Shown one piece after another: positions 56,397-64,000 of a DNA stretch of 64,000 nucleotides (positions are counted from its first letter, which is position 1; every line of letters starts with the position of its first letter). Source of the stretch: Campylobacter jejuni subsp. jejuni 414 (lineage in GTDB: Bacteria; Campylobacterota; Campylobacteria; Campylobacterales; Campylobacteraceae); the NCBI GenBank assembly GCA_000163995.1, contig CM000855.1:406583-470582 (forward strand), in the 5' to 3' direction. The notes under the pieces are model-generated. The model was not told where the DNA came from, made no database searches, and saw only the letters and a program-made list of their open reading frames with translations. A program made the position numbers and the translations under genes.

Positions 56397-57413
56397 ATGA
56401 AATTTGTTAGCGTAGAACAAGCAATTAAAGATTTGCAAGCAGGAAAAATGCTTGTTATGGTAGATGCAGAAGATAGGGAAAATGAAGGTGACTTGATCTT
56501 TCCTGCGCAATTTAGCACTCAAGAAAAAATAAATTTTATGATCAAAGAAGCACGTGGTGTGGTTTGTGTGGCCTTAGATGAGGCTTTAGCAAAAAAATTT
56601 GAACTTCCTTTGATGGTGCCTAAAAACACTTCAAATCACGAAACCGCCTTTACTATAACTGTAGATGCAAAAGACGCTACAACTGGAGTTAGTGCCTATG
56701 AAAGAAATATGACTATACAAATTTTTACTGACGATAATGCTAAGGCAAGCGATTTTGTAAGACCAGGACATATCAATCCTTTAATTGCAAAAAAAGGTGG
56801 AGTTTTAGAACGCACAGGTCACACAGAAGGTACGGTTGATCTTTGTAAATTAGCAGGATTAAAAGGTGCTTGTGTGATTTGTGAAATTGTAAAAGATAAT
56901 GGAGATATGGCAAGAAGAGAAGATCTAGAAATTTTTTGCCAAAAACATGATTTAAACATGATAGCTGTGAGTGATCTTATAGAATATCGTTTAAAACATG
57001 AAAGCCTTATTAAGCTTGAGGAAAAAAGCCAAAGCATTTTAGCGGGTTTTAAAGCAGAAAAATTTATCTTTAGTGATCATAATCAAATCCAACACATTGC
57101 TTTTTGCTTTAAAGATATAAAAAAATGTGAAAATGTTAAATTTCATATCAGTGGTAGTGATTTTGAACTTTTAACTTCAGATAAATTTTCAAAGCTTTTA
57201 GAACAAATTAAATTTCTAAGTGAAAATGGCGGTGTTATAGTTTTTATGCAAGGAGAAAAATCAAGTGTAACTCAATATAGAAATTATGGCATAGGAGCGC
57301 AAATTTTAAGATATTTTGGTATAGAAGAAATCAAACTTTTATCTCAAAGTTGTGATAAAGATTATATAGGCTTAGAAGGTTTTGGTTTAAATCTTAAGGC
57401 TTGTAAATTTTAA
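56397..57413 (+). CDS. ribB: 3,4-dihydroxy-2-butanone-4-phosphate synthase with degenerate GTP cyclohydrolase II domain (RibBA-like)
   Basis: The first 200 residues are a complete RibB domain: MLVMVDAEDRENEGDLIFPA with the acidic catalytic loop, VVCVALDE, FTITVDAKDATTGVSAYERNMTI, and RPGHINPLIAKKGGVLERTGHTEGTVDL. It makes the four-carbon precursor of riboflavin. Residues about 205-338 occupy the place of RibA but lack its zinc-binding Cys cluster (C-x10-C-x-C) and the QEGRGIGL motif; only vestiges such as QYRNYGIGAQILRYFGI remain. So the GTP cyclohydrolase activity is probably absent and must come from a separate ribA. I use ATG 56397, which follows AAGGAAA; the frame is open upstream without support. 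Confidence 0.9.
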   Translation: MKFVSVEQAIKDLQAGKMLVMVDAEDRENEGDLIFPAQFSTQEKINFMIKEARGVVCVALDEALAKKFELPLMVPKNTSNHETAFTITVDAKDATTGVSAYERNMTIQIFTDDNAKASDFVRPGHINPLIAKKGGVLERTGHTEGTVDLCKLAGLKGACVICEIVKDNGDMARREDLEIFCQKHDLNMIAVSDLIEYRLKHESLIKLEEKSQSILAGFKAEKFIFSDHNQIQHIAFCFKDIKKCENVKFHISGSDFELLTSDKFSKLLEQIKFLSENGGVIVFMQGEKSSVTQYRNYGIGAQILRYFGIEEIKLLSQSCDKDYIGLEGFGLNLKACKF

Positions 57414-57431
57414 CTAAAAAAAAGGAAAAAA

Positions 57432-57875
57432 ATGACTTTAAAAGAACAAATTTTAAGTGATATCAAAGAAGCAATGAAACAAAAGGATGATTTTAAAAGA
57501 GACAGTTTAAGAACCCTAAATGCAGCTTTTAAGCAAATAGAAGTTGATGAAAGAATAGAGTTAGACAATGAAAGAATTTATAAAATCATTGCAAGTGAAA
57601 TTAAAAAACGCAAAGATGCAATCGAACTTTATCTTAAGGCAAATCGTGAAGATTTAGCACAAAAAGAACAAAATGAAATAAGCCTTTTTGAAATTTATCT
57701 GCCTAAGCAACTAAGTGATGAAGAATTAACTTTAGTTTTAAAACAGCTTATAGAAGAATTAGGTGTAAGTTCATTAAAAGAGCAAGGCTTGGTAATGAAA
57801 GAAGCTAAAGCGAAATTAGGTGTAAGTGTTGATGGCAAAAGGCTTAATTTAGTACTTAAAGAGCTTTTAAAATAA
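57432..57875 (+). CDS. GatB/YqeY-domain protein
   Basis: A 147-residue protein of the YqeY family, whose domain is shared with the tail of the amidotransferase subunit GatB and probably contacts tRNA. Motifs are RDSLRTLNAAFKQIEVDERIELD, IIASEIKKRKDAIELY and the C-terminal MKEAKAKLGVSVDGKRLNLVLKELL. AAAGGAAA precedes the ATG. The specific role in bacteria lacking GatB fusion is unknown. ilvI starts 18 bp later. Confidence 0.9.
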   Translation: MTLKEQILSDIKEAMKQKDDFKRDSLRTLNAAFKQIEVDERIELDNERIYKIIASEIKKRKDAIELYLKANREDLAQKEQNEISLFEIYLPKQLSDEELTLVLKQLIEELGVSSLKEQGLVMKEAKAKLGVSVDGKRLNLVLKELLK

Positions 57876-57893
57876 ATTTTTTGGAGTGTTATT

Positions 57894-59591
57894 ATGAAAG
57901 AGTTAAGCGGTTCTGTAATGATTTGTGAAGCTTTAAAAGAAGAAAATGTTAAAATTGTTTTTGGTTATCCTGGCGGTGCTGCGCTAAATATTTATGATGA
58001 AATTTACAATCAAAAGTATTTTAAACATATTTTAGTGCGTCATGAACAAGCGGCTTTGCATGCTGCTGATGCTTACGCAAGGATGAGTGGAGAAGTAGGC
58101 GTAGCTATAGTTACAAGTGGCCCAGGTTTTACAAATACCATTACAGGTTTAGCTACCGCTTATAGCGATTCTATTCCTTTGGTATTGATTTCAGGGCAGG
58201 TGGCAAATTCTCTCATTGGTACTGATGCTTTTCAAGAAATTGATGCAGTAGGCATTTCAAGACCTTGTGTGAAGCATAATTATTTAGTAACTTGCATAGA
58301 AGAATTTCCACGCATTTTAAAAGAAGCTTTTTATATAGCAAGAAGCGGTAGACCTGGACCTGTGCATATAGATGTGCCAAAAGATGTAAGTGCAACTTTA
58401 GGACTTTGGGAATATCCTAAAGAAATTTCTATGAAAACCTATAAGCCTGTTTATAAAGGAAATTCAAAGCAAATTAAAAAATTTGCAGAGCTTTTAAAAG
58501 AAGCAAAAAGACCTTTGTTTTATTTAGGCGGTGGTTGTGTTAGCTCCAATGCAAGTGAACAAATCAGAGAGCTTGTAAAATTTACAAAAATTCCAGCAGT
58601 TGAAACTTTAATGGCACTTGGAATTTTAAGAAGTGATGATGTTTTTAATCTTAAAATGGCAGGCATGCATGGAAGTTATGTAGCCAATATGGCTTTGAGT
58701 GAGTGTGATTTACTTGTGAGTATAGGAGCAAGGTTTGATGATAGAATTACAGGAAAAACAAGCGAATTTGCTAAACATGCGACTATAGTTCATATTGATA
58801 TTGATCCAAGCTCTATTTCAAAGATTATTAATGCACATTATCCTATAGTAGGGGATATTAAAGAAGTTCTTAAAGAGTTTTTAGAAGAACTTAAAAAGGA
58901 AAATTTCAATACTACTTTTAACGAATGGCACGAAACTTTAAAGCGTTATAATGAACTTTATCCGCTTTCTTATGAAGATAGTAATGAAGTTTTAAAGCCA
59001 CAATGGGTAATTAAAGAGTGTGCAAAAATGGCTCCAGATGCAAGGATTATTACTGATGTGGGTCAGCATCAAATGTGGGTAGCACAGTTTTATCCTTTTA
59101 ACTATCCAAGGCAACTTGCAACAAGTGGTGGGCAAGGAACTATGGGGTATTCTTTACCTGCGGCTTTAGGTGCAAAGCTTGCCGTGGGCGAAGAAGTGGT
59201 GATTAATTTCGTAGGTGATGGATCAGTTTTAATGAATATCCAAGAGCTTATGACTGCTCATGAATACGGTATAAAAACTATAAATATTATTTTAAATAAT
59301 GCCTTTTTAGGTATGGTAAGGCAGTGGCAAAGTATGTTTTATAAAGAGCATTTTTCACAAACAGATTTAAGTATTCAGCCTGATTTTATCAAAATTGCTC
59401 AAGGTTTTGGTTGCGAAGGTTATGAAATTTCAAGTAAAGAGGAATTTATCCAAGCCTTTAATCAAGCTTTAAAAAGTGATAAAACTTCTCTTTTAAATGT
59501 TATGATAGATCGCTTTGAAGATGTTTTACCTATGGTGCCTGCAGGAGGCGCGATTTATAATATGATTTTACCAAAGGCAAAGGATAAATAA
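57894..59591 (+). CDS. ilvI: Acetolactate synthase large subunit
   Basis: This thiamine diphosphate enzyme makes acetolactate or acetohydroxybutyrate in branched-chain amino acid synthesis. The 565-residue protein has FGYPGGAALNIYDE, the catalytic Glu in VRHEQAALHAADAYAR, SGPGFTNTITGLATAYSDS and the TPP/Mg motif GDGSVLMNIQELMTAHEYGIKTINIILNN. ilvH overlaps its end by one base. No attenuator-like leader peptide was seen upstream. Confidence 0.96.
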   Translation: MKELSGSVMICEALKEENVKIVFGYPGGAALNIYDEIYNQKYFKHILVRHEQAALHAADAYARMSGEVGVAIVTSGPGFTNTITGLATAYSDSIPLVLISGQVANSLIGTDAFQEIDAVGISRPCVKHNYLVTCIEEFPRILKEAFYIARSGRPGPVHIDVPKDVSATLGLWEYPKEISMKTYKPVYKGNSKQIKKFAELLKEAKRPLFYLGGGCVSSNASEQIRELVKFTKIPAVETLMALGILRSDDVFNLKMAGMHGSYVANMALSECDLLVSIGARFDDRITGKTSEFAKHATIVHIDIDPSSISKIINAHYPIVGDIKEVLKEFLEELKKENFNTTFNEWHETLKRYNELYPLSYEDSNEVLKPQWVIKECAKMAPDARIITDVGQHQMWVAQFYPFNYPRQLATSGGQGTMGYSLPAALGAKLAVGEEVVINFVGDGSVLMNIQELMTAHEYGIKTINIILNNAFLGMVRQWQSMFYKEHFSQTDLSIQPDFIKIAQGFGCEGYEISSKEEFIQAFNQALKSDKTSLLNVMIDRFEDVLPMVPAGGAIYNMILPKAKDK

Positions 59592-60055
59592 TGAGAAGGG
59601 TTTTATCAGTAATTGTTTTAAATGAACATGGGGTTTTATCGCGTATAGTAGGACTTTTTTCAGGAAGAGGGTATAATATTGACTCACTTACTGTAGCACC
59701 TTTGGAAAATAAAGAATTTTCGCGTATTAATATAGTAACTTCAGGGAATGAAAGAACTTTTGAGCAGATAGTTAAGCAGCTTCATAAGCTTATCCCTACT
59801 TATAAAGTGATAGAAAGTGAAGAATTTATTGATAAAGAGATGGCGTTGGTAAAAGTTCCCTTAAATGAAAATTTAGGTGGACTTGATGCCGTTTTGAAAG
59901 CTTATAATGGTACTATTGCAAATAGCAATGAAAATTTTTTATTTTTAATGGTTGCTGATGATGCAAATCGCATTGATAATTTTTTAAAAACAATTAAAAA
60001 GTATAATCCTAGCGATATAGTTCGTAGCGGATCTGTTTTGATGGAGATTAAATGA
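59591..60055 (+). CDS. ilvH: Acetolactate synthase regulatory subunit
   Basis: The small subunit (154 residues) carries an N-terminal ACT domain that binds valine for feedback inhibition: [35 protein letters not shown]. The C-terminal half ([14 protein letters not shown] and on) activates the large subunit. It overlaps both ilvI (1 nt) and lpxD (4 nt). Confidence 0.96.
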   Translation: MRRVLSVIVLNEHGVLSRIVGLFSGRGYNIDSLTVAPLENKEFSRINIVTSGNERTFEQIVKQLHKLIPTYKVIESEEFIDKEMALVKVPLNENLGGLDAVLKAYNGTIANSNENFLFLMVADDANRIDNFLKTIKKYNPSDIVRSGSVLMEIK

Positions 60056-61017
60056 AGTTAAGTGAAATAGCAGAATTTTTAAGTTTAGAATATAAGGGTG
60101 AAGATATAGAAATCAGTGCTTTAAATTCTTTATTAAAAGCAAATTTTACAGAACTTACCTACTGTGATGGTGAGAAAAATACTAAAGATATACCTCATAC
60201 AGGGGCAGCTGCTATTTTGGTATCTAAAGAATATGAAAATTTAGTACCTAAAGATACTAAGGTTTTAATTACCCAAAGTCCGCATTTATGTTTTGCTTTT
60301 TTAAGTAAACTTTTTGCTAAACCTTTGATGAGCACAGCTAAGGAAAAAGTGCAAAATATTGCAAAAAGTGCAAGAATTATGCCCAATGTCTATATAGGTG
60401 AAAATGTTAATATAGGTGAAAATGTAATCATTATGGCAGGAGCTTATATAGGTGATAATGTTAGCATTGGCGATGAGAGTATTATCCATCCTAATGTGGT
60501 TATTTATAATGATACTAAAATCGGTAAAAAATGTCATTTGCTTGCAAATTGTGTTATAGGAAGTGATGGCTTTGGTTATGCACACAATAAAAACGGCGAG
60601 CATTATAAAATTTATCATAATGGTAATGTGATTTTAGAAGACTTTGTAGAAGTAGGGGCTTGTACAACTATAGATCGAGCGGTTTTTGATAGCACCATTA
60701 TCAAAGCAGGCACTAAGGTAGATAATCTGGTTCAAATCGGACATAATTGTAATATAGGTCAAAATTGTATTATTGTGGCACAAACTGGAATTTCAGGTTC
60801 AAGTGAACTAGGGCGCAATGTTGTTATGGGCGGACAAAGTGCAACAAGCGGACATTTAAAAATAGGTGATTTTAGCACTATAGCTGCAAGAGGCGGCGTG
60901 AGTAAGAATTTAGAAGGTGGGCGTGTTTACGGTGGTTTTCCTATCATGCTTCAAAAAGATTGGCTAAAACTTCAAGCTAAAATAGCGATGAATTTTAAAG
61001 AAAAATCACAAGATTAA
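60052..61017 (+). CDS. lpxD: UDP-3-O-acylglucosamine N-acyltransferase LpxD
   Basis: LpxD adds the N-linked acyl chain in lipid A synthesis. The 321-residue protein has the N-terminal uridine-binding domain (about 1-95) and a left-handed beta-helix of hexapeptide repeats (about 105-285, e.g. [20 protein letters not shown]). The catalytic His231 lies in QIGHNCNIG, and a C-terminal helix follows. It overlaps ilvH by 4 nt and, tail to tail, overlaps queA by 12 nt. Confidence 0.96.
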   Translation: MKLSEIAEFLSLEYKGEDIEISALNSLLKANFTELTYCDGEKNTKDIPHTGAAAILVSKEYENLVPKDTKVLITQSPHLCFAFLSKLFAKPLMSTAKEKVQNIAKSARIMPNVYIGENVNIGENVIIMAGAYIGDNVSIGDESIIHPNVVIYNDTKIGKKCHLLANCVIGSDGFGYAHNKNGEHYKIYHNGNVILEDFVEVGACTTIDRAVFDSTIIKAGTKVDNLVQIGHNCNIGQNCIIVAQTGISGSSELGRNVVMGGQSATSGHLKIGDFSTIAARGGVSKNLEGGRVYGGFPIMLQKDWLKLQAKIAMNFKEKSQD

Positions 61018-62034
61018 CATCGCATCGCCATAAGAGTAAAAGCGATATTTTTCTTTTATTGCAAGTTCGTAAAGTTTTAAGCATTGCTCTCTGCCAATAA
61101 AAGCTGAAACTAGCATAATAAGAGTAGATTTTGGTAAATGAAAATTAGTTAAAAGATGATTTTGTCTTATAGGTTGATTTTGTGGGTATAAAAAAAGATC
61201 ACAAAAACCGCTTTTTGTTTTGGTTCTTGCATAATATTCTATGGTTCTTGTTACGGTTGTACCCACGCCTAAAATGGCTTGTTTGGAATCTATAATTTCA
61301 CATGCTTGCTGTGGAATATTAAAAAATTCACTATGCATTTTGTGTTCTTGTATATTTTCACATTCTACGCTTTTAAAAGTTCCAGCTCCTACATGTAAGG
61401 TTAAATGATAAATTTCATGTTTTTTTCTTAAATTTTCAAGCATAGTTTTGCTAAAATGTAAGCTTGCAGTTGGAGCAGCTACTGCTCCTAAATTTTTTGC
61501 AAAGATACTTTGATAGTCTTTTAAGTCGCTTTTTTCATCTTCTCTTTTGATATAAGGAGGTAAGGGTATATGTCCTATCTTATCAAGTAGGTTATAAAGA
61601 TTTGAAGTATCTAAAATTTTATCATTTTGGAAAAACTGAACTTTGCGAAGACCATCATCTAAAAGTTCTACAATTTGTGCTTTTAAATTCTGCTTAAAAT
61701 GTAAAATTTCATCTTTTTTGACACGTCCTTTAATTTGCACTAGGAAAAGAGGGCTTTTAGAATTTAAAAAAGGTTGATGCAAAAAAAGCTCTATCTTTCC
61801 TCCACTTGCTTTATTGCCATAAATTCTTGCTTTGATAACTTTAGTATCATTAAAAAAAATTGCACAGTTGGGTAAAAAATCTTGTAAATTTTTAAAAGTA
61901 GTATGAAAAATTTGTTTGTTTTTGCGATTAAAAACTAAAAGTCTAGCATCTTCTTTTGGATTTGCGGGATAATTAGCTATGAGTTTATTAGGTAGGGTGT
62001 AATCATAGTTTGAAAGAAGCAAATCTTTATTCAT
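61006..62034 (-). CDS. queA: S-adenosylmethionine:tRNA ribosyltransferase-isomerase QueA
   Basis: QueA transfers and isomerises the ribosyl part of SAM to make epoxyqueuosine in tRNA. The 342-residue protein shows [50 protein letters not shown] and [20 protein letters not shown], all characteristic. Its start overlaps tatC by 8 nt, making tatB-tatC-queA one unit, and its end overlaps convergent lpxD by 12 nt. Confidence 0.96.
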   Translation of the reverse strand: MNKDLLLSNYDYTLPNKLIANYPANPKEDARLLVFNRKNKQIFHTTFKNLQDFLPNCAIFFNDTKVIKARIYGNKASGGKIELFLHQPFLNSKSPLFLVQIKGRVKKDEILHFKQNLKAQIVELLDDGLRKVQFFQNDKILDTSNLYNLLDKIGHIPLPPYIKREDEKSDLKDYQSIFAKNLGAVAAPTASLHFSKTMLENLRKKHEIYHLTLHVGAGTFKSVECENIQEHKMHSEFFNIPQQACEIIDSKQAILGVGTTVTRTIEYYARTKTKSGFCDLFLYPQNQPIRQNHLLTNFHLPKSTLIMLVSAFIGREQCLKLYELAIKEKYRFYSYGDAMLIL

Positions 62035-62764
62035 TGCTTTCTTCGTCTTTTGGAGCAGGGTTTACCTTTTGAACAATTAAAATAGAAAGCCCATAAAGTC
62101 CGCAAAGTGGCCCTGCCATTAAAAATTGAGATAAAACATCAGGCGGAGTCATAAAGGCTGAAAAAACAAAAATAACTAAAATAGCTATACGAAAATGGCG
62201 TTTTAAAAAATTATCATCTATAAGTCCAATTTTAGCAAAGAAAAAGGCAATTACAGGCATTTCAAAAGCCAAGCCAAAAGCTACAACAACTTTGGTGAAA
62301 AAATCTACATAAGTTCCTATAGTAATAATAGGATTAAAATCTTCATTTAAACCAAAATTAATCAAAAATTTAAAAGCCAAAGGCACTACAATAAAATAAC
62401 AAAAACAAGCCCCTAAAGCAAACATAATGCTTGCAAAGCTAACAAAAGGCACGACAAGGCGTTTTTCATTATCATAAAGTCCTGGAGCTACAAATTTCCA
62501 AAACTGCCAAAAGATTACAGGTAAAGAAAAGATAAAAGCTGCAAAAAAACTAACCTTCATTGCAGTAAATAAAGCTTCTTGAACTTCAATTACATTCACA
62601 TGTTTAGCTACTTCAGGTAAAACAGCTATAAGTGGAGCTTTTAAAATATCTAAGATATAACTTCGTAGGGCAAAACATACAATAAACATAACTACAATAC
62701 AAGCAACGCTTATAAAAAGTCGTTTTCTAAGTTCTATTAAATGAGGTCTTAATTCTTCAAGCAT
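62027..62764 (-). CDS. tatC: Twin-arginine translocase subunit TatC
   Basis: TatC is the six-helix receptor for twin-arginine signal peptides. The 245-residue protein begins MLEELRPHLIELRKRLFIS, the conserved N-terminal loop, and has FWQFWKFVAPGLYDNEKR, FGLAFEMPVIAFFFAKIGL and the FMTPPDVLSQFLMAGPL motif. It directly follows tatB with no gap. Folded cofactor proteins, such as many Campylobacter respiratory enzymes, use this route. Confidence 0.97.
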   Translation of the reverse strand: MLEELRPHLIELRKRLFISVACIVVMFIVCFALRSYILDILKAPLIAVLPEVAKHVNVIEVQEALFTAMKVSFFAAFIFSLPVIFWQFWKFVAPGLYDNEKRLVVPFVSFASIMFALGACFCYFIVVPLAFKFLINFGLNEDFNPIITIGTYVDFFTKVVVAFGLAFEMPVIAFFFAKIGLIDDNFLKRHFRIAILVIFVFSAFMTPPDVLSQFLMAGPLCGLYGLSILIVQKVNPAPKDEESNE

Positions 62765-63172
62765 TTATTTTTCCGTTTTATCTTGTGTTTCTAATTTGCT
62801 AAGATTTGGTTTTTCTTCTGTATTTAAATTTGGTCCGCTAAGGTTATTTTTTACACTATCATCTCTACTATCAAAGGTTAAATCTACTTTTGTTTTATCT
62901 AAAATATCTCTTTTAAGATCATCAAATTCTTCAAAACTGAGTTTTTTACGTATATTTTCATTGGTATTTGAAAATTCATCTTTGTATTTTTTAGCTTCTT
63001 CTTTTAAATCATTGATGCGTATTTCCTTTTCTATGCTCGATTTTGCATCATCTATATTGCGTTTTACTGCTTTTAGAATTTTTGCTATTTGCACTATAGC
63101 TTCTGGAAGCTTGTCAGGCCCCAAAACTAAAATAGCTACAACTAAAATAACTATAATTTCACCAAAACTCAT
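62765..63172 (-). CDS. tatB: Twin-arginine translocase subunit TatB
   Basis: A 135-residue protein with the TatA/B fold: an N-terminal span MSFGEIIVILVVAILVLGPDKLPEA, an amphipathic helix and a long charged C-terminal domain. GPDKLPEA with Glu near residue 8 and the length favour TatB over TatA. It leads the tatB-tatC-queA row. tatA is not in the window. Confidence 0.94.
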   Translation of the reverse strand: MSFGEIIVILVVAILVLGPDKLPEAIVQIAKILKAVKRNIDDAKSSIEKEIRINDLKEEAKKYKDEFSNTNENIRKKLSFEEFDDLKRDILDKTKVDLTFDSRDDSVKNNLSGPNLNTEEKPNLSKLETQDKTEK

Positions 63173-63230
63173 TAATCAGTACTCTTTGATTTTATATTTT
63201 AAATAAATATTTTACTTAAAAAACTTAAAT

Positions 63231-64000
63231 TTAAGATGAGAGATATAAAGCAAGTTCATCGCTAATGAGAAAATTAGGATTAAAATATCTTTTACTTTTG
63301 TAAAAAAGTTTTTTTTCTTTTAATAATATATCAATTTTTTCTTTTTGCCATTGATTAAGCCTTGCTTCATCAATGCCTATTATACTTCTAAGTCCTAAAA
63401 ATAAGTGTTCCAAATTCAAGTCTTTAGAGCTTAATTCCTCTATAGTTCTAAAAGTGGGATTTTTTATATAATCGTTTAAATTTTTTGCCGTATAAAAACG
63501 TTTATTTTCATAAAATCCTACTGCACTTAGTCCACAAGCTAGGTAGTTTTTTCCTTGCCAATAAGCAAGATTATGTTTGCAAATTTGGGCTTTGGTTTTT
63601 GAAAAATTACTGATTTCATATTGAAAAAAACCAAGCTCTAAGAGTTGTTTTATAAAAAATTTCATTAAATTAGGAGCATTTTTTTTTAAATGTTCTTTTT
63701 TGGCAAAGGCTGTGTTTGATTCTATAGTTAAATTATAAGCGCTAAGATGTGTGATTAAAGTTTTGATTTTTTTTAAATGCAAAAGTTCAAATTCAAGCAT
63801 TTTTTTACTATCTAATTTAGTATCATAAATTAAATCTATGTTGATATTTTTAAAACCCACTTTGTTTGCATTCTCTAAAGTTTTAATAATCATTTCTTTA
63901 TTGTGAATTCTTCCAAGAAATTGAAGTTTTTTAGGATGAAAGCTTTGAGCTCCAAAAGAAATACGATTAACTCCTAAATTTTTCATAGTTTTAAGCCAAT
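63231..64000 (-). CDS. HemW/HemN-like radical SAM protein, partial
   Basis: The minus strand is open from the window edge (…WLKTMKNLGVNRISFGAQSF) to the stop at 63231, about 256 codons. The motif GVNRISFGAQSFHPKKLQFLGRIHN and INIDLIYDTK are the central radical SAM barrel of the HemN/HemW family, and the tail HLFLGLRSIIGID with YFNPNFLISDELALYLSS is HemW-like. The radical SAM CxxxCxxC cluster motif is upstream of the edge. HemW is a heme chaperone and not a coproporphyrinogen oxidase; which role applies here cannot be settled from the visible part. It is on the same strand as the tat genes, 58 bp upstream of tatB. Confidence 0.88.
   Translation of the reverse strand, partial: WLKTMKNLGVNRISFGAQSFHPKKLQFLGRIHNKEMIIKTLENANKVGFKNINIDLIYDTKLDSKKMLEFELLHLKKIKTLITHLSAYNLTIESNTAFAKKEHLKKNAPNLMKFFIKQLLELGFFQYEISNFSKTKAQICKHNLAYWQGKNYLACGLSAVGFYENKRFYTAKNLNDYIKNPTFRTIEELSSKDLNLEHLFLGLRSIIGIDEARLNQWQKEKIDILLKEKKLFYKSKRYFNPNFLISDELALYLSS

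Noticed and set aside
1-64000. CRISPR array, restriction-modification, toxin-antitoxin or other defence operon
   Set aside because: I found no regular direct repeats with spacers and no recognisable nuclease, methylase, toxin or reverse transcriptase motifs in any open frame.

Overview
The window is an AT-rich chromosomal segment (roughly 70% A+T by eye) from Campylobacter, almost certainly C. jejuni. The grounds are the gene order (clpB, ctpA, purC-purS-purQ, htpG, flgB-flgC-fliE, icd-mdh-sucCD-oorDABC, hemA-proS-hemC-ubiD, flaG-fliD-fliS, rnpB, efp, proA, dnaB, ribBA, ilvIH, lpxD, queA, tatCB), the monomeric isocitrate dehydrogenase, the 2-oxoglutarate:acceptor oxidoreductase, an exact CmeR-type operator, and a poly-G contingency tract. 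The species call rests on remembered gene content, not on a database search.

Layout. 1-1.8 kb: a remnant of a Mu-like prophage with a Phage_tail_S/gpG-like gene cut by the window edge, a truncated and frameshifted tape-measure gene, and an intact CI/LexA-like repressor. 1.8-3.7 kb: a frameshifted lipoprotein gene and a decayed hexapeptide acyltransferase gene with an 11-G tract. 3.7-8.1 kb: clpB (heat-shock promoter with a HAIR-like element), a CsoR-family metal sensor, and the S41 protease ctpA. 8.1-11.6 kb: purine genes, a membrane protein and plsC. 11.6-16.2 kb: htpG and a rhodanese, flanked by two decayed transport genes (crcB and a Na/Pi cotransporter). 16.2-22.8 kb: flagellar rod genes behind a sigma-54 promoter, embedded among peptidoglycan genes (ftsI-like PBP, mltG), then a frameshifted AsmA-like gene. 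22.9-30.9 kb: the central-carbon block icd-mdh-sucC-sucD-oorD-oorA-oorB-oorC. 30.9-33.7 kb: an accessory island of an XRE regulator and a divergent 736-residue two-domain glycosyltransferase. 33.7-41.6 kb: isoprenoid, tetrapyrrole and quinone genes. 41.6-44.7 kb: flaG-fliD-fliS and a FliT-like gene behind a second sigma-54 promoter. 44.7-45.7 kb: RNase P RNA and efp. 45.7-48.3 kb: decayed membrane genes, a frameshifted dicarboxylate transporter and an amidohydrolase. 48.4-54.2 kb: membrane exporter, proA, flavoprotein, MATE transporter and a frameshifted CmeR-regulated periplasmic protein. 54.3-64.0 kb: dnaB, two tRNAs, ribBA, ilvIH, lpxD, queA, tatC, tatB and the cut hemW-like gene.

The core genes form compact operons, often with 1-20 nt overlaps, and tie the TCA branch (isocitrate to 2-oxoglutarate to succinyl-CoA, malate) to reduced low-potential acceptors. 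At least nine genes are broken by frameshifts or multiple lesions, which is high for C. jejuni and suggests a lineage undergoing gene loss (a subsp. doylei-like lineage is one possibility; this is inference). Single-base lesions at homopolymers could also be sequencing errors. The most interesting accessory feature is the regulator/glycosyltransferase island with its perfect 22-bp palindrome.
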